Positions 1-12,189 of a stretch of 64,000 nucleotides of DNA are shown here, piece by piece; within the stretch, counting starts at the first letter, position 1, and each line of letters begins with the position of its first letter. Source of the stretch: Delphinapterus leucas (taxonomy: Eukaryota; Chordata; Mammalia; Artiodactyla; Monodontidae); the NCBI RefSeq assembly GCF_002288925.2, contig NW_022098031.1:7097131-7161130 (forward strand), given 5' to 3'. Both the position numbers and the translations under genes were made by a program. The notes beneath the pieces are model-generated. The model was not told where the DNA came from. It saw nothing but the letters and a program-made list of their open reading frames with translations, and did not search any database.

Positions 1-1475
1 TGCAAGATCTTTTTTGATCCACCTCCTAGAGTAATGGAAATAAAAACAAAAATAAACAAATGGGACCTAATGAAACTTCAAAGCTTTTGCACAGCAAAGG
101 AAGCCATAAACAAGATGAAAGGAGAACCCTCAGAATGGGAGAAAATATTTGCAAACGAATCAATGGACAAAGGATTAATCTCCAAAATATATAAACAGCT
201 CATGCAGCTCAATATTAAAAAAAAACAAAAACCCAGGGCTTCCCTGGTGGCGCAGTGGTTGAGAGTCCGCCTGCCGATGCAGGGGACACGGGTTTGTGCC
301 CCGGTCCAGGAAGATCCCACATGGCACGGAGTGGCTGGGCCCGTGAGCCATGGCCACTGAGCCTGCGCGTCCAGAGCCTGTGCTCCGCAACTGGAGAGGC
401 TACGACAGTGAGAGGTCCACGTACCGCAAACAAACAAAAAGCCCCAAACAATAAAAAAAACAACAACCCAATCCATAAATGGGCAGAAGACCTAAATAGA
501 CATTTCTCCATAGAAGACATACAGATGGCCAAGAAGCACATGAAAAGCTGCTCAACATCACTAATTAGTAGAGAAATGCAAATCAGAACTACAATGAGGT
601 ATCACCTCACACCAGTTAGAATGTGCATCATCAGAAAATCTACAAACAACAAATGCTGGAGAGGGTGTGGAGGAAAGGGAGCACTCTTGCACTGTTGGTG
701 GGAATGTAAATTGATACAGCCACTATGGAGAACAGTATGGAGGTTCCTTAAAGAACTAAAAATAGAACTACCATATGACCCAGCACTCCAACTACAGGCA
801 TATACCCTGAGAAAACCATACTTCAAAAAGAGACATGTACTACAATGTTCATTGCAGCTCTATTTACAGTAGCCAGACATGGAAGCAACCTAAGTGTCCA
901 TCGACAGATGAATGGATAAAGAAGATGTGGCACATATATACAATGGAATATTTCTCAGCCACAAAAAGAAATGAAATTGAGTTATTTGTAGTGAGGTGGA
1001 TGGACCTAGAGTCTGTCATACAGGGTGAAGTTAGTCAGAAAGAGAAAAACAAAATACCGTATGCTAACATATATATGGAATCTAAAAAAAAAAAAAAAAA
1101 AAATTTGTTCTGATGAACCTAGTGGCAAGGTAGGAATAAAGATATAGGCACAGAGAATGGACTTGAGGACATGGGGTCGGAGGGGGAAGCTGGGGCAGAG
1201 TGAGAATAGCATCGACATATATACACTACCGAATGTAAAATAGATAGCTAGTAGGAAGCAGCAGCATAGCACAGGGAGATCAGCTCAGTGCTTTGCGATG
1301 ACCAAGAGAGGTGGGATAGGGAGGGTGGGAGGGAGGCTCAAGAGGGAGGGGATATGGGGACATGTGTATGCATATTGCTGATTCACTTTGGTGTACAAGA
1401 GAAACTAACACATTATTGTGAAGCAATTATACTCCAATAAAGATCTATTAAAAAATAAATAAAAAATAAAAGAAA
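1..1475 (+). mobile_element. L1 LINE, 3' part (ORF2 C-terminus and 3' UTR), interrupted by a SINE
   Basis: The element enters from the left edge. Bases 34-222 translate as an L1 ORF2 C-terminal segment (…[20 protein letters not shown]…), resume after the SINE near base 445 ([12 protein letters not shown]…) and run to about 1080. The C-x3-C-x7-H-x4-C motif typical of the ORF2 tail is visible ([18 protein letters not shown], about 655-708). The reading frame changes near 835-870, and the C-terminus runs into an A tract at 1084-1103, so the ORF is broken. The 3' UTR has a G-rich tract at 1313-1334 and ends in an A-rich tail after actccaataaag. Endonuclease and reverse transcriptase domains lie outside the window or are lost. 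This is a dead or truncated copy. Confidence 0.93.
236..433 (+). mobile_element. CHR-type tRNA-derived SINE inserted in L1
   Basis: Full-length copy: tRNA-like head with A-box region (tggcgcagtggttgaga) and B-box region (gggtttgtgcccc), body, and A-rich tail. It interrupts the L1 ORF2 reading at 223/445. The flanks acaaaaaccc (225-234) and acaaaaagccc (434-444) look like a slightly diverged target-site duplication. The insertion is therefore younger than the host L1. Confidence 0.93.
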
Positions 1476-1940
1476 AATATTAAGAAGTAAACAGAGAAGT
1501 AGGAAGAAGATAGTAGAAAGTGGCACAACTGAATCCCAGGGAAGAAAGCATTACACGAAGTGGGGAGGGTTCCACAGAGTAAAATGGTGCAGAAAGCTCA
1601 AGAAAGAAAATTCAAAACGGTCATTTCAATTTATCAGTTAGTAGTCCACTGGTGACCTTGGAAAGAGTAATTCCAGTGAAATATAGGCAGTGGGAGCCAT
1701 TTCACAGTAGTTTAACAAAAGAATGGATGGTAAAGAAATGGAGAAAAAGAGTGTTCACACCTCTTTCAAAGGTTTTTATGTGAAGGGGAGAAGGAAGTCA
1801 ACCGTCTACTGTGGGTTGTTGAGGACTGTAAAGTCTGTCATGTCTGTCATTGATGTCAGTCATGATATCACATACTGTTTATTCGAAGGTGTCTTAGTGC
1901 TAATGCAAGGGATTACCAAAGATGAGACATCTCTTCTATG
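1476..1940. other. Unannotated interval
   Basis: Nothing recognised apart from short weak ORFs. The 72-residue frame at 1723-1941 has no recognisable domain. Confidence 0.5.
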
Positions 1941-2304
1941 AGAAAGGAAAAGATGTTAGTTTCAGATGTACAGCAAAGTGAATCAGTTATACATATACAT
2001 ATATCCACTCTTTTTTAGATTCCTTTCCCATATAGGCCATCACAGAGTATTGAGTAGAGTTCCTTGTGTTATACAGTAGGTCCTTATTAGTTATCTGTTT
2101 TATATAAAGTAGTGTGTATATGTCAATCCCAATCTCCAAATTTGTCCCTCGCCCCCCTTCCCCCCGGTAACCATAAATTTGTGTTTTACACCTGTAACTC
2201 TATGTTTTGTAGATAAGTTCATTTGTCCTTTTGTAAATCAACTATACTTCAATGAAAATTTTTTAAAAATAAAATTAAATAAAATTTTTAAAAAAGAAAG
2301 GAAA
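1941..2304. mobile_element. Short 5'-inverted (twin-primed) L1 with target-site duplication
   Basis: Bases 1953-2232 read as L1 3' UTR on the minus strand (…gtacagcaaagtgaatcagttatacat…). Bases 2233-2294 read as the final L1 3' end on the plus strand (gtaaatcaactatacttcaat plus A-rich tail). In a normal L1 these parts are contiguous and in the same orientation, so the upstream part is inverted. The direct repeat agaaaggaaa flanks the whole unit (1941-1950 and 2295-2304). This is the classic twin-priming product. Confidence 0.85.
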
Positions 2305-5300
2305 GGAAGGGCATTGGTGTTGCTTTGTTCTAAGATGCTGAAGGAAGCTGAAGAAGATCTCCTTTTATATAAGATGTAAGAGTTGAGGACATCCATAAAG
2401 AATAATGAGAAAGTTGGAGAGATAAGTAGTATAAAAAATTAGGATCTGAAAGAGAATCTTGAAGAAGAAGCTACTTAAGAAAAGGAAGGTGAATTTCTGT
2501 GTGTAGTTGAGAAGCTGATCGAAATTAGAGAACATAAAATTATAACAGCAACTCTCCATATGATTACAAAGTTTTCTCTATCAGCAAATACTCACTATCC
2601 GGAATATAGAGAAGAGGTTATTGGACTCATCTGAGTTATGGTTCTGCAGTGTTGACTAGATGGAATGACACGCTGGGGCAGTAATGTTTAGAATATAACA
2701 GGCAAGTAGTAGCTGTTGTGATGGAATATACTATAGTGTCTACACTGGAGAAGAAGGACTGATAAGAGATGTGGATGATAATAGAGAAAAGTTGAGAAAT
2801 GATGCTCTGTGATTCACGATGGGTTTAAAGAATAGATGGAGTGGATGAAAGCTAGTGAGAAAATAGGATATATAGAAGTATGACCAGGAAGTCGGGTATT
2901 TTTATGTATGAAAAATGACGTAGTATTAAAAAAAAGAAGAAGAAAAATAATCTTCATAACAGTCCTGAAGCAAGGCTATGGTTGTCCAGGGATTGAGCAA
3001 ACCTCTCCTGCTGCTTTCTATTTATAATTAATTGAAATTTTCTTAGGTGATTTTTCTTAACTAGCTACAGATGAGAAGATCTGATCTATATCTAGACTGT
3101 TCTGTACCAGTATACACAAACAATAAAAGAAATAATTTTCCAGAAGTACTTAATTACTAACTTAGTTACTAACTGATTATATGTCACAGATTTTTGTTTA
3201 AGATGCCTAATTTTTGATTAAATAATTCTCACATTGACTTATGGATGTGCATAGGTTCACATTAAGCATTCATGAACAATCAATTTTTGGTTTTTCAAAT
3301 AACCGTGAAATAGGTTATTTGGCACCCTGTAGAAAAAACAGCCTGATGATTTTTGACTCGGATATTTTATTGTCATAGAAAGACAGCCCCAGGGAACTCT
3401 CTCCCCAACCCTTGGTTTCCTCCAACACTTTCTTCTAATTACTGATAAGCATAGTCGAATAGAAAAGCAATTCGAGCCCAGCAAGACTGCTACTCCTATC
3501 AAACCAAGTTCACCTAGGAATAATTGCAGTTCTGACAACTGCTATCGCTTTCCTTCACCCCCTGCAGTGACCTCTCTAGCATCTAACTTCTCCAAGCATT
3601 ACCAAAATGTATTATCTTTCAATGAGAAAAATAATTGATTTGTGAAAATATAGCCAATCTAAGCTCGTATGAAAGCCAGGCCTTCATTGTCACCTATTAC
3701 ACACCCAGCATTTTATCAGTGCAGCCACATCACCACCTACAAATTATGTGTCGAGGAGGGAGATCCACAGGATATGCCTCCTTGAATTTTTTTTTTCTGC
3801 TTTTATTGCTTTGGAAATTCACAGATTGAAAGTAAACAACATGTGTACGTCCTATACCTAAAAATCAGTCAGTCTTTCCATAAAGAAGCTAAAGGAATTT
3901 GTACCAATGTTTGGTTCATTCTAGTTTGGCAAACAACTCAACAAACATTTGTTGGGCACTTAAACCCACTTTTGAAGATTTTATTCACTTTCTTAGGATA
4001 TTAGATTATATTTTCAACAGGATTAAGTTTGAGGCATTAAACATTCCAAATTTCACCACAAATAGTATTGAATTGGCAAATGCTTCAATGTCTTATCTGA
4101 TGCTGAGAGCCTAAAGTGTAGAATCTAATTATTAGTTTTAAGTATTTGTATTACATAGAAAATGTCTATACTGTAGCAGCAAAGTTTTATCTACAGTGTT
4201 ATATATCAAAGAGATTCATCTATATTTCGGCTTTTATCAGAATTTTTAAGTGAGAACAAATTTAAAATAGTTTAATTATATGTCTGATTGGATGCTTAGA
4301 AAATTCTGTTCTTTTAATAGTATTGTACTATTAGGTGTCCCCTTTTACTACTTCTCACTGGTGCTATTTTTATCACTTTGCTATATTACCTGCTTAGTAG
4401 CCACATCAAAGAATATTTATTTGAATTTATTAACCTGAAGTTAATCAAAGGAAATTAGTCCATTTATTAAAATTTATTTTTAAAAAATACAAATTTATTT
4501 TAAAAAATATGATAACAACTTATAAGAAACACTTTGGAGTCTCCATATTTGAAACCATAGCTGTTCACTGATTTTCACTCTAAATGGTTTTTGAGACAGC
4601 ATTTTTGCAGCATCAAAGGATTGCATCAAATAATGAATCAACTATTCTGTTTGGGGGTAAGGAAGATTTTTTTTTTTTAATCAAAGAGGGATAACCATAT
4701 CACATGTACTTGAATTAGCAGGTTGTTTCAATACCCATAAGAAAATAACCCCATTTTACCTTTATAGAGATCAATACTCTCTAAAACCTCATTTCTTGAA
4801 AATCTAAAAATTAAAATAGTAAAAATTAAAAATCTCTATCAGCCTAAATGAGGGAAACAACAGCCCCTCCCCCAATCCTTTTGTCTGAGTCACTTTGCAA
4901 AGCAAATAAATAAAGCCCAAGCCCATTCTCTGTGTCTTTTCAGCCTCTGTGTACCTGGGGAGATACCACAGAGCTTTCAATCAATAGCCTCCCAAATTCC
5001 AGGAATGATTACTTTATTCTCAACGGTCTGTAAGAGGGGTGAAAGGGCTTTAAGGCTTCCAACTCACAAGTATGATGTGAATTCATAAAGCTTACCTCTG
5101 TTGCAGTTGTGACTGAGCTTGCTCTTTGTTTATCAATCACCCATTTAAAGATGCAGAATAGAGGACAACATGATACACACAAAATAACACAAATGAATTA
5201 GCCAGTTTGCCTAAATTTTTCCCTGGAAAAATGCACATTATTGAAATAACCTACACAGACTGTTTTTAACCTTATGTCATTATAGTACTCTATGTAACCA

Positions 5301-5360
5301 ATGAATATGAATTAAAACTGTCGGTTGGTGCATTAAGAAACGCTTTCAAATTGTGTTAGT
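2305..5360. other. Unannotated AT-rich DNA
   Basis: No recognisable gene, exon or clear repeat. ORFs at 2365-2559, 3257-3538, 3635-3829 and 3899-4114 are under 95 codons with no domain signature. Some A/T-rich stretches (4440-4510, 4665-4680) are low complexity. Confidence 0.5.
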
Positions 5361-5370
5361 TATGTTAGTG

Positions 5371-5589
5371 GGTTTTTTTTTTTTTTTTTTTTTTTTTGCG
5401 GTACGCGGGCCTCTCACTGTTGTGGCTTCTCCCGTTGCGGAGCACAGGCTCCAGACGCGCAGGCTCAGCGGCCATGACTCACGGGCCCAGCCGCTCCGCG
5501 GCATGTGGGATCTTCCCAGACCGGGGCACGAACCCGTGTCCCCTGCATCAGCAGGCGGACTCTCAGCCACTGCGCCACCAGGGAAGCCC
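5371..5589 (-). mobile_element. CHR-type SINE, minus strand
   Basis: A T-tract (5373-5397, the A-tail in reverse) is followed by the complete SINE ending ccaccagggaagccc. The 10-bp target-site duplication tatgttagtg is exact at 5361-5370 and 5590-5599. The open frames on both strands here are SINE sequence, not genes. Confidence 0.96.
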
Positions 5590-5599
5590 TATGTTAGTG

Positions 5600-6392
5600 T
5601 TTTGATTCATCTCTAGAGGAAGCATGTACCACATGAAAATATTCTCACTTCTCAGAGAAGAAAAGTGGCATATTCCCAATTTTGTCATTTGGCAGAAAAA
5701 TGAAATATTTTTCTTTTCTTCTTGAATAGCAAGGAAAACATTTTTCTCACAACAAAACAGGTAAAGTCCCTTGTAAACCTTGGCTCTGCTACTAGAAAAG
5801 AGCTTGCATGAGTCAGACATCAGATATTTTAAGTGACTCTACAGTATTATAACATCCATATGAACTTTACATTTTTACCCAGTTCTTTTAAAAACATTAA
5901 TAAATATAATATACTTTTTTGTGTGTGGGAGGAGCATTTTCCAGGAGTGGGCTTCATATAAAAGCATGTCATCTGCAATGTTCGATAATCTTGCCAATAG
6001 AGGAAGTGAGACAGTTTACTATATAAAAACCATTTATTTCAGGAAAACATACAGAAATGTGTTTATTTAATGTACTCATACTCCAATAACTAACTCCTTT
6101 TGAACTTGTTGTGATATTTTCCCTAAGAGAGTAAACATTTTGCTCTCCACGCTTTCCTCTATGAAAGTGTTAATGTTTTAGGCTAACCACGTGCACATCC
6201 TAATGTCATATAATGGAACCCTGGGTGACTCAGTGAGTTCCTTCCTTACCAAGAGCAACTCATGACATCACTGATGTCCCTATAGAAGCATTAAGAAAGT
6301 GTCTTAAAAAGATGGAGCTGCTAAATACTTAATCTTGACTAATAGCTGCACTAGGGTAAAACAATTAGTACATTTATTAGTCAGGATTCAAT
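5600..6392. other. Unannotated interval
   Basis: No gene or recognisable repeat seen. Confidence 0.5.
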
Positions 6393-6402
6393 CTACATGT
6401 CT

Positions 6403-6614
6403 TTTTTTTTTTTTTTTTTTTTAATGGTACGCGGGCCTCTCACTGTTGTGCCTCTCCCATTGCGGAGCACAGGCTCCGGACGCGCAGGCTCAGCGGCCAT
6501 GGCTCACGGGCCCAGCCGCTCCGCGGCACGCGGGATCCTCCTGGACCGGGGCACGAACCCGTGTCCCCTGCATTGGCAGGCGGACTCTAAACCAGTGCGC
6601 CACCAGGGAAGCCC
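6403..6614 (-). mobile_element. CHR-type SINE, minus strand
   Basis: T-tract 6402-6422, then a full SINE body and tRNA-like head ending ccaccagggaagcc. The exact 10-bp duplication ctacatgtct lies at 6393-6402 and 6615-6624. Confidence 0.96.
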
Positions 6615-7256
6615 TACATGTCTGTTTTTAAAGAAAAATTTTTGCGAGAGTATAACTTCTGTGTTCATTACAGAGGTCAGGGTATGGAAGTAGTGACTAA
6701 AGAAGATTTCTTCTGTGAAATGCAAGGCTATGAAATTCTAAAACACCTGTATAGATCAAATGCTTTTTCATTTTTAGAGCTAATAATGACCTTGATCAAG
6801 CTGGTGCATTTTAATGAAAACAAGTGGTTTACATCAATAACAAAAGCATGAATAGAATCATCATTCATGTACATTCTTATTATTCTTTCCTAATTTGGAC
6901 ACATTAATAATTTGACATTTAGCATTGATGTTTTATTGTCCTAATATCTTATGACTCAAGAATATTGTTTTCCTTTAATAAACCAAATGAAAGGGTTATT
7001 TTCTTGTTCTCTAATCTTTAATATTAACATTTTTTGATAAATATATCATTGTCATAAGCTATTAATAATAAAGATGGGACTATATGGAGTGAATATTTTT
7101 AATATAAGAGATACAAATAATATCTCACTGTATTTATTTCACAAAAATAGCATCATGAGGACTATCTACTGAAATGACAGCATCGTGCTATTAGGAAATT
7201 TATACCCTAGACATATAGGTATGGACCATGGCTATTATATATAGAAAGACGGCGTA

Positions 7257-7338
7257 TAACACACTGTTATTATAGTAACACACTGTTACTATTATAACAT
7301 ATAATCTCTCTGTTATGTGTATAACAACAGAGAGATTA
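7257..7338. repeat. Tandem 19-mer followed by a perfect 13-bp inverted repeat
   Basis: Two 19-bp copies beginning taacacactgtta lie at 7257-7275 and 7276-7294. Just downstream taatctctctgtt (7302-7314) pairs exactly with aacagagagatta (7326-7338) across an 11-nt spacer. Confidence 0.85.
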
Positions 7339-8825
7339 AACTATATAGGTTTCAATTTTTTTCTCATGGTTTTCACTGTCCTAGCCATAACTATATAGGG
7401 ACCTAAAGATGATGGGATGTACAGGTTTATTGATCTAAGAAAAAATTTGCTCAGGGTGTCTGTTATAGCCCCATGGAGATAAGAGAGTTTCCCTTTGAAA
7501 ATAGTTCCTTTAGTGACTAACACTGTACCTGGAATCAAAGGAATTTCCTACTGACTCTGCCAAAGAGGATGATGCAAGCTGAATCAAAAAATAAGGAAAA
7601 AGTATGAAGTAAAAATGGCAAATATGAAGAAGGCTGCCGCAGTATCAGGAGCTCATGCTCCTGGGAGACGGCGCTACCCTAAACAGCAGGTGACTCGTGC
7701 CCAAGACTCAAAGTAGTAGATGAAGGCTGAAGCTCACAGAGTCAGAATCACACACGGTTGAAATTAAAATTGTGCTTTTCAAAATAGGGAGATGTGTTTT
7801 GGATCATTTACCTTGTGAAAATAGACATTAAATTTGAAAAATTAATGTTAAGTTATCTAATCTATTTTTCTTTCTCAGTAAAATGAAGCTTTTTGGATGG
7901 AGCATTCTTATGAGCCTCTTGACCAATAAATGAAATTGCATTTTACTGAGACTCTCAGAAAAACATAAGGTTTACTCTTCACTGCATTATTTAAATTGCA
8001 GGAGCAAAAGTAAACGATTCATTTTCAATTGTTTGGAACAGATAGCTGAAAGAGCTACTAAACATAAAAAATATAATACATGTGAATTATATTCACTGTC
8101 AAGGGAGTGTCGTCTAGAAGTTTAATATGTTAAATATGAGTTTAATTTGAGCATTTCCATTTTTCCAATTTAGGTTGAGTTAAGTGTTCTTATGACAACT
8201 TATGTTAATGAAGCTAAACCCCAAAGAGTTTATTCAGTGAACCGTGAAGCAGTGAATATCTCCGTGAGGGAGATGACGTCATAAGTGACATTAATTACTA
8301 TTGCTTTCTCTGGTGTTGGGAATTTTACAGGTTATTTGTCTAAGTGCATAATAATTTTTAGCATTCCTGAATTATTTATTATGTGAATGTTGACTTCCAC
8401 AAACACCTCTTATGAGATATCACATAGAATTTCACAGCAATACTCTGAAATCACATTGGAAATTGATACTTATATGCTGATTTACATGGCTTCTAATACA
8501 TTATCTCTTGTTGCCTTCAAACATTCCATTTATACAAGCAATAGAATACACTCAGAGGCCATAAAAGCAGTGACAGCTATATAGTACAGAGCCCCCCTCC
8601 TTAAACATTGATTTTACAATCAAGGCTGTATGCCTTCAAAATCAACCACAGAGATTCTAGATCACAAATTACAGTTCTCTTGATGCTTAGTACAAGTGAG
8701 CAATTTGATAATGAAAGTAAACTACGTGAGTTTGCCAAGTGATAACATAGTTTATATAATATTGTTTACCTAATACATATTTAACATTATTTCTAATACA
8801 TATATAATATTATATAAAAGACATG

Positions 8826-8900
8826 CTATACATCAACTTGGGATTTTACAGTTGGAAAGAACCTTAAAGGTCACCTAATCTAACTCGGTGGTAATTCTTA
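8826..8900 (+). repeat. Ancient interspersed repeat fragment, copy 1
   Basis: Contains gttggaaagaaccttaaagg and tcacctaatctaac. It resembles the widely dispersed 'ttggaagggacctt…aggtcat' motif of old mammalian SINE/LINE fragments; the exact family is uncertain. A similar segment lies at 10955-11035. Confidence 0.45.
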
Positions 8901-9720
8901 TTATTATTTTTATTTATTTTTTTAACAATAAGAAAACAGTTGTCTTAAAGTAAAAGAGACTTTAATATCCTAAGAATGAATTTAGGGCATAAATATTTGA
9001 CATTTTAAACAAGCAAATGATTTTCAGAGAGAAGCACTTAAATATATTGGTATTCATTTCCTTAATTTTATTTTGCATCTATATTTGCTTTCTACCTCCT
9101 CCAACAAGATTTCAATTTTTCACTGAGAAACAAATCTAATAACTCTACTTTGGGCCCAAAAAGAGACCATAATTTCCATTAGGAAAAAAAAAAAATTGGG
9201 TTAGAGACAGGGAAACAATTTTCAGCAAGGATTCTCCTTTTCTACTTTAGCTTCTAAAAAAATAGCTCCTTTGTTATGTGCCTCTATGGAATAGTAATCT
9301 TCACCTACTTACAGATTTAAGCGTTAGGATAAAACCAATGCCCCCTCCCAAGAAAAAAGCCAGCAGCTGATTTTTCTGGAAGCTCAACAACGGTGATTTA
9401 GACTTTCTGTTTTATTAAGAGCACAGTGAATCATGACAGCTCCTACAGGTTCCCTGGGTCTCAGAGAGCTTTCATTTCTGCCTTGGTTTCTCTAAGAGCC
9501 ACTCTTATTTACTATTCCTGTCTGCACTTTGAACCTGTGCTTGGGGAGTTTGGCCTCCCTTCTAGTTTGGGCAGAACTAACAAAAGGAAGACCATTTTGA
9601 AGATCTTGACAATTTTTAGACATCTAGATGTGGATACTTGAGCTGTAAAACTGAATGTGCGTGCTTGCTTTGCACAGTGCAAATAAAAACTGCTTCTCCA
9701 AATTGTCATTAAGACACCAA

Positions 9721-9911
9721 TGGGCTTCCCTGGTGGCACAGTGGTTGAGAGTCCACCTGCCGATGCAGGGGACACAGGTTTGTGCCCCAGTCCGGGAAAG
9801 ATCCCATATGCCACGGAGCGGCTGGGCCCGGAGCTTGTGCTCCGCAACGGGAGAGGCCACAACAGTGAGAGAGGCCCGCATACCGCAAAAAAAAAAAAAA
9901 AAAAAAAAAAG
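9721..9911 (+). mobile_element. CHR-type SINE with an internal deletion
   Basis: The head and the tail (A-run 9887-9910) are both present, but about 33 bp of the body are missing at 9830, where gggcccg joins directly to gagcttgtgctcc. The 8-bp duplication gacaccaa flanks it (9713-9720 and 9912-9919). Confidence 0.93.
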
Positions 9912-9919
9912 GACACCAA

Positions 9920-11157
9920 GATTTTCTAGTGAACTGTATTCTTCTTAAAATATGGATAGTTTATCTTTTGAGAGTTGATGGCTGCTTTTATTTAGTAAAA
10001 ATCATTTCCTTATTCCATTTCTTTCTGTCACATTATTCAAGGTAATAAATACTCCATGGCAGAAACTGTTCCTAAGGGAAGCCTGTTTAAACCCACTTGG
10101 GAAAATGCTGAACTTTATATATTCAACTCTCTATCATCCAACATTGTACTGTCTTGGCTGATTCTCGGGAATTATGTGTTTCCTTATACCTAAAAAAAGG
10201 TGCTAGGCAAAAATCTATTTGAGAGCCTGTCACATTTCACATATTGGGAAATTTGAACATTTTGCCAAACTTTGATATGTTTTTTAAATATCAGACTTAA
10301 CAAAATGTAGATGTTCCCAGGCAGAATGAAAAGATGAAAATGTACAATTTCACACTTTCTGTATTCCCTTAATTAGCAGCTTTTCTGGTCATTAAGTATT
10401 CTTTACTGACCTTTATGCTTTTACCCTGAGTGTAAATGGACAGTGAACTGAAAAATCCATGATTTCCATGAAATAAATTAACTGCACAAATAGGAGTAAA
10501 AAATTCATGGATCATTATAGTGGTTCTTGTCCTTCACATCCGACGTGAATTGGTACTTTTAATTAGAAAGTTGTGAATAACATATTTTAAAAGCTAAAAG
10601 GAACAGAACACCTAATACTTAATTGTGATAATCAGATCACCGACCAATTAAAAGAGTAAATGTGTGCATGTTTTACAGCAATATAAAGATTAAAACTGAA
10701 AACAAAGAAATGTCATTGAAAGGAACCCTCCATTCTTGTGAGCTAATTGCCTCGTATTGCCCTCAGCCTTGTTTGCACAAAGTTCTGAAAGTCACAAGGG
10801 TGAAATTAAGCATGAAAGAGTGACCCCTAACTACTAGGAGTGAAGCCCAGGACTGGTGATCTTCCAACAATTTGCTAATGTAGAGTGATCTGAGTCCCAG
10901 TTTACAATTTTGCAACGTGAGTGTGAAACTGTTTTTTGTGGCAGGGAAATGTACTTTATATCAATCTAGGATATTATAGTTGGAAAGAAACTTAGAGGTC
11001 ACCTTATCTAACTCAGTGATGATTCTCCAATTCTATACAACCATATAAAATAGGCAGAATATTGCACTCGCTAGCCTAACAGAATATATCACATTGTTCT
11101 TAGATTCATTACTTACTCAAAAATTATTTTAAAATAATTTTTCACTGTACCAACAGG
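9920..11157. other. Unannotated interval
   Basis: Nothing recognised except the ancient repeat copy at 10955-11035. Confidence 0.5.
10955..11035 (+). repeat. Ancient interspersed repeat fragment, copy 2
   Basis: The stretch tatatcaatctaggatatta followed by tagttggaaagaaacttaga parallels 8826-8900. The family is uncertain. Confidence 0.45.
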
Positions 11158-12165
11158 TTCATGAAAAGATGCTCAAATTCACTAGTCATTAGGGAAATGC
11201 AAATTAGAACAATAATGAGTTATCACCTTATGCCTGTTAGAATGGCCATCCTCAAAAAGACAAGAGATAACCAAAAAAGACATCAAAAAGATAACAGATA
11301 ACCAATGCTGGCATAGATGTAGACTAAAGGGAGACTTTGTGCACTGTTGGAAGGAATTATAAATTGGTGCATCCGTTACAAAAACAGTATGGAGGTCCAG
11401 AAAAAATTAAAAATAGAACTATCATATGATCCAGCAATTCCACTTCTGGGAATATATCCAAAGGAAAAAAAAAAAACACTAACTGGAAAAGATATATACA
11501 CCCCCATGTTCATAGCAGCATTACTTATAATAGCTAAGTGTCCTTCAATGGATGAATGGATAAAGAAATTGTTATATATATATACACACACACACACATA
11601 TGTACACACACACACAATGGAATATTATTCGGCCATAAAAATGAGAAAATCCTACAATTTGTGACAACATTGATGGACCCTGAAGACATTATGCTAAGTG
11701 AAATAAGTCAGCAGAAAAGGACAAATACTATACGATTTCACTTACACGTGGAATCTAATACAAAAATAACTCATGGAAAAAGACATCTGATTTGTGGTTA
11801 CCATAAAACAAAAAAGAGGGTTGTGGGGAGGGGGAATTGGAGGATGGTGGTGAAAAGGTACAAACTTCCAAGTAGAAAATAAGTAAGTACTATGGATGTA
11901 ATGTACAATGTGACCACTGTAGTTAACACTGATGCATTATATATAGCAAAGTGGTTAAGAGAATAGATCCTAAGAGTTCACATCACAAGGGGAAATTTTT
12001 TTCTTTTCTTCTTATTGTATCTAAATGAGATAATGGATGTTAACTAAACCTATTGTGGTAATCATTTCACAATATATGTAAATCAATCCATCATGCTGTA
12101 CACCTTAAACTTACACAGTGATGTATGTCGATTATTTCTCAGCAAAATTGGAAAAAAATTTTTAG
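11158..12165 (+). mobile_element. Old L1 (L1MA-like), ORF2 end and 3' UTR
   Basis: Starts in the ORF2 C-terminal coding region (catgaaaagatgctcaaatt). The segment 11347-11664 translates with [20 protein letters not shown] and PSMDEWIKKL, both L1 ORF2 motifs. An older-type 3' UTR follows, ending near ctcagcaaaattgg plus A-run. It is much more diverged than the L1 at 1-1475. The ORF is broken by frameshifts and a microsatellite. Confidence 0.88.
11574..11616. repeat. (TA)n(CA)n microsatellite inside the L1
   Basis: Alternating TA then CA dinucleotides interrupted by catatgta, expanded within the L1 'tatacaatggaatatta' region. Confidence 0.9.
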
Positions 12166-12189
12166 TGGGGAAAAAAAAAAGCAATATCC

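Larger units (their letters stand above)
6625..9712. other. Mostly unannotated AT-rich DNA
   Basis: Apart from the hairpin at 7257-7338 and the ancient repeat near 8826-8900 (separate entries), I see no gene or clear transposon. Short ORFs have no recognisable domains. Confidence 0.5.

Noticed and set aside
255..872. 205-codon plus-strand ORF, longest in the window
   Set aside because: It begins in a SINE and runs into L1 ORF2 C-terminal sequence; a chance fusion of two repeats, not a gene.
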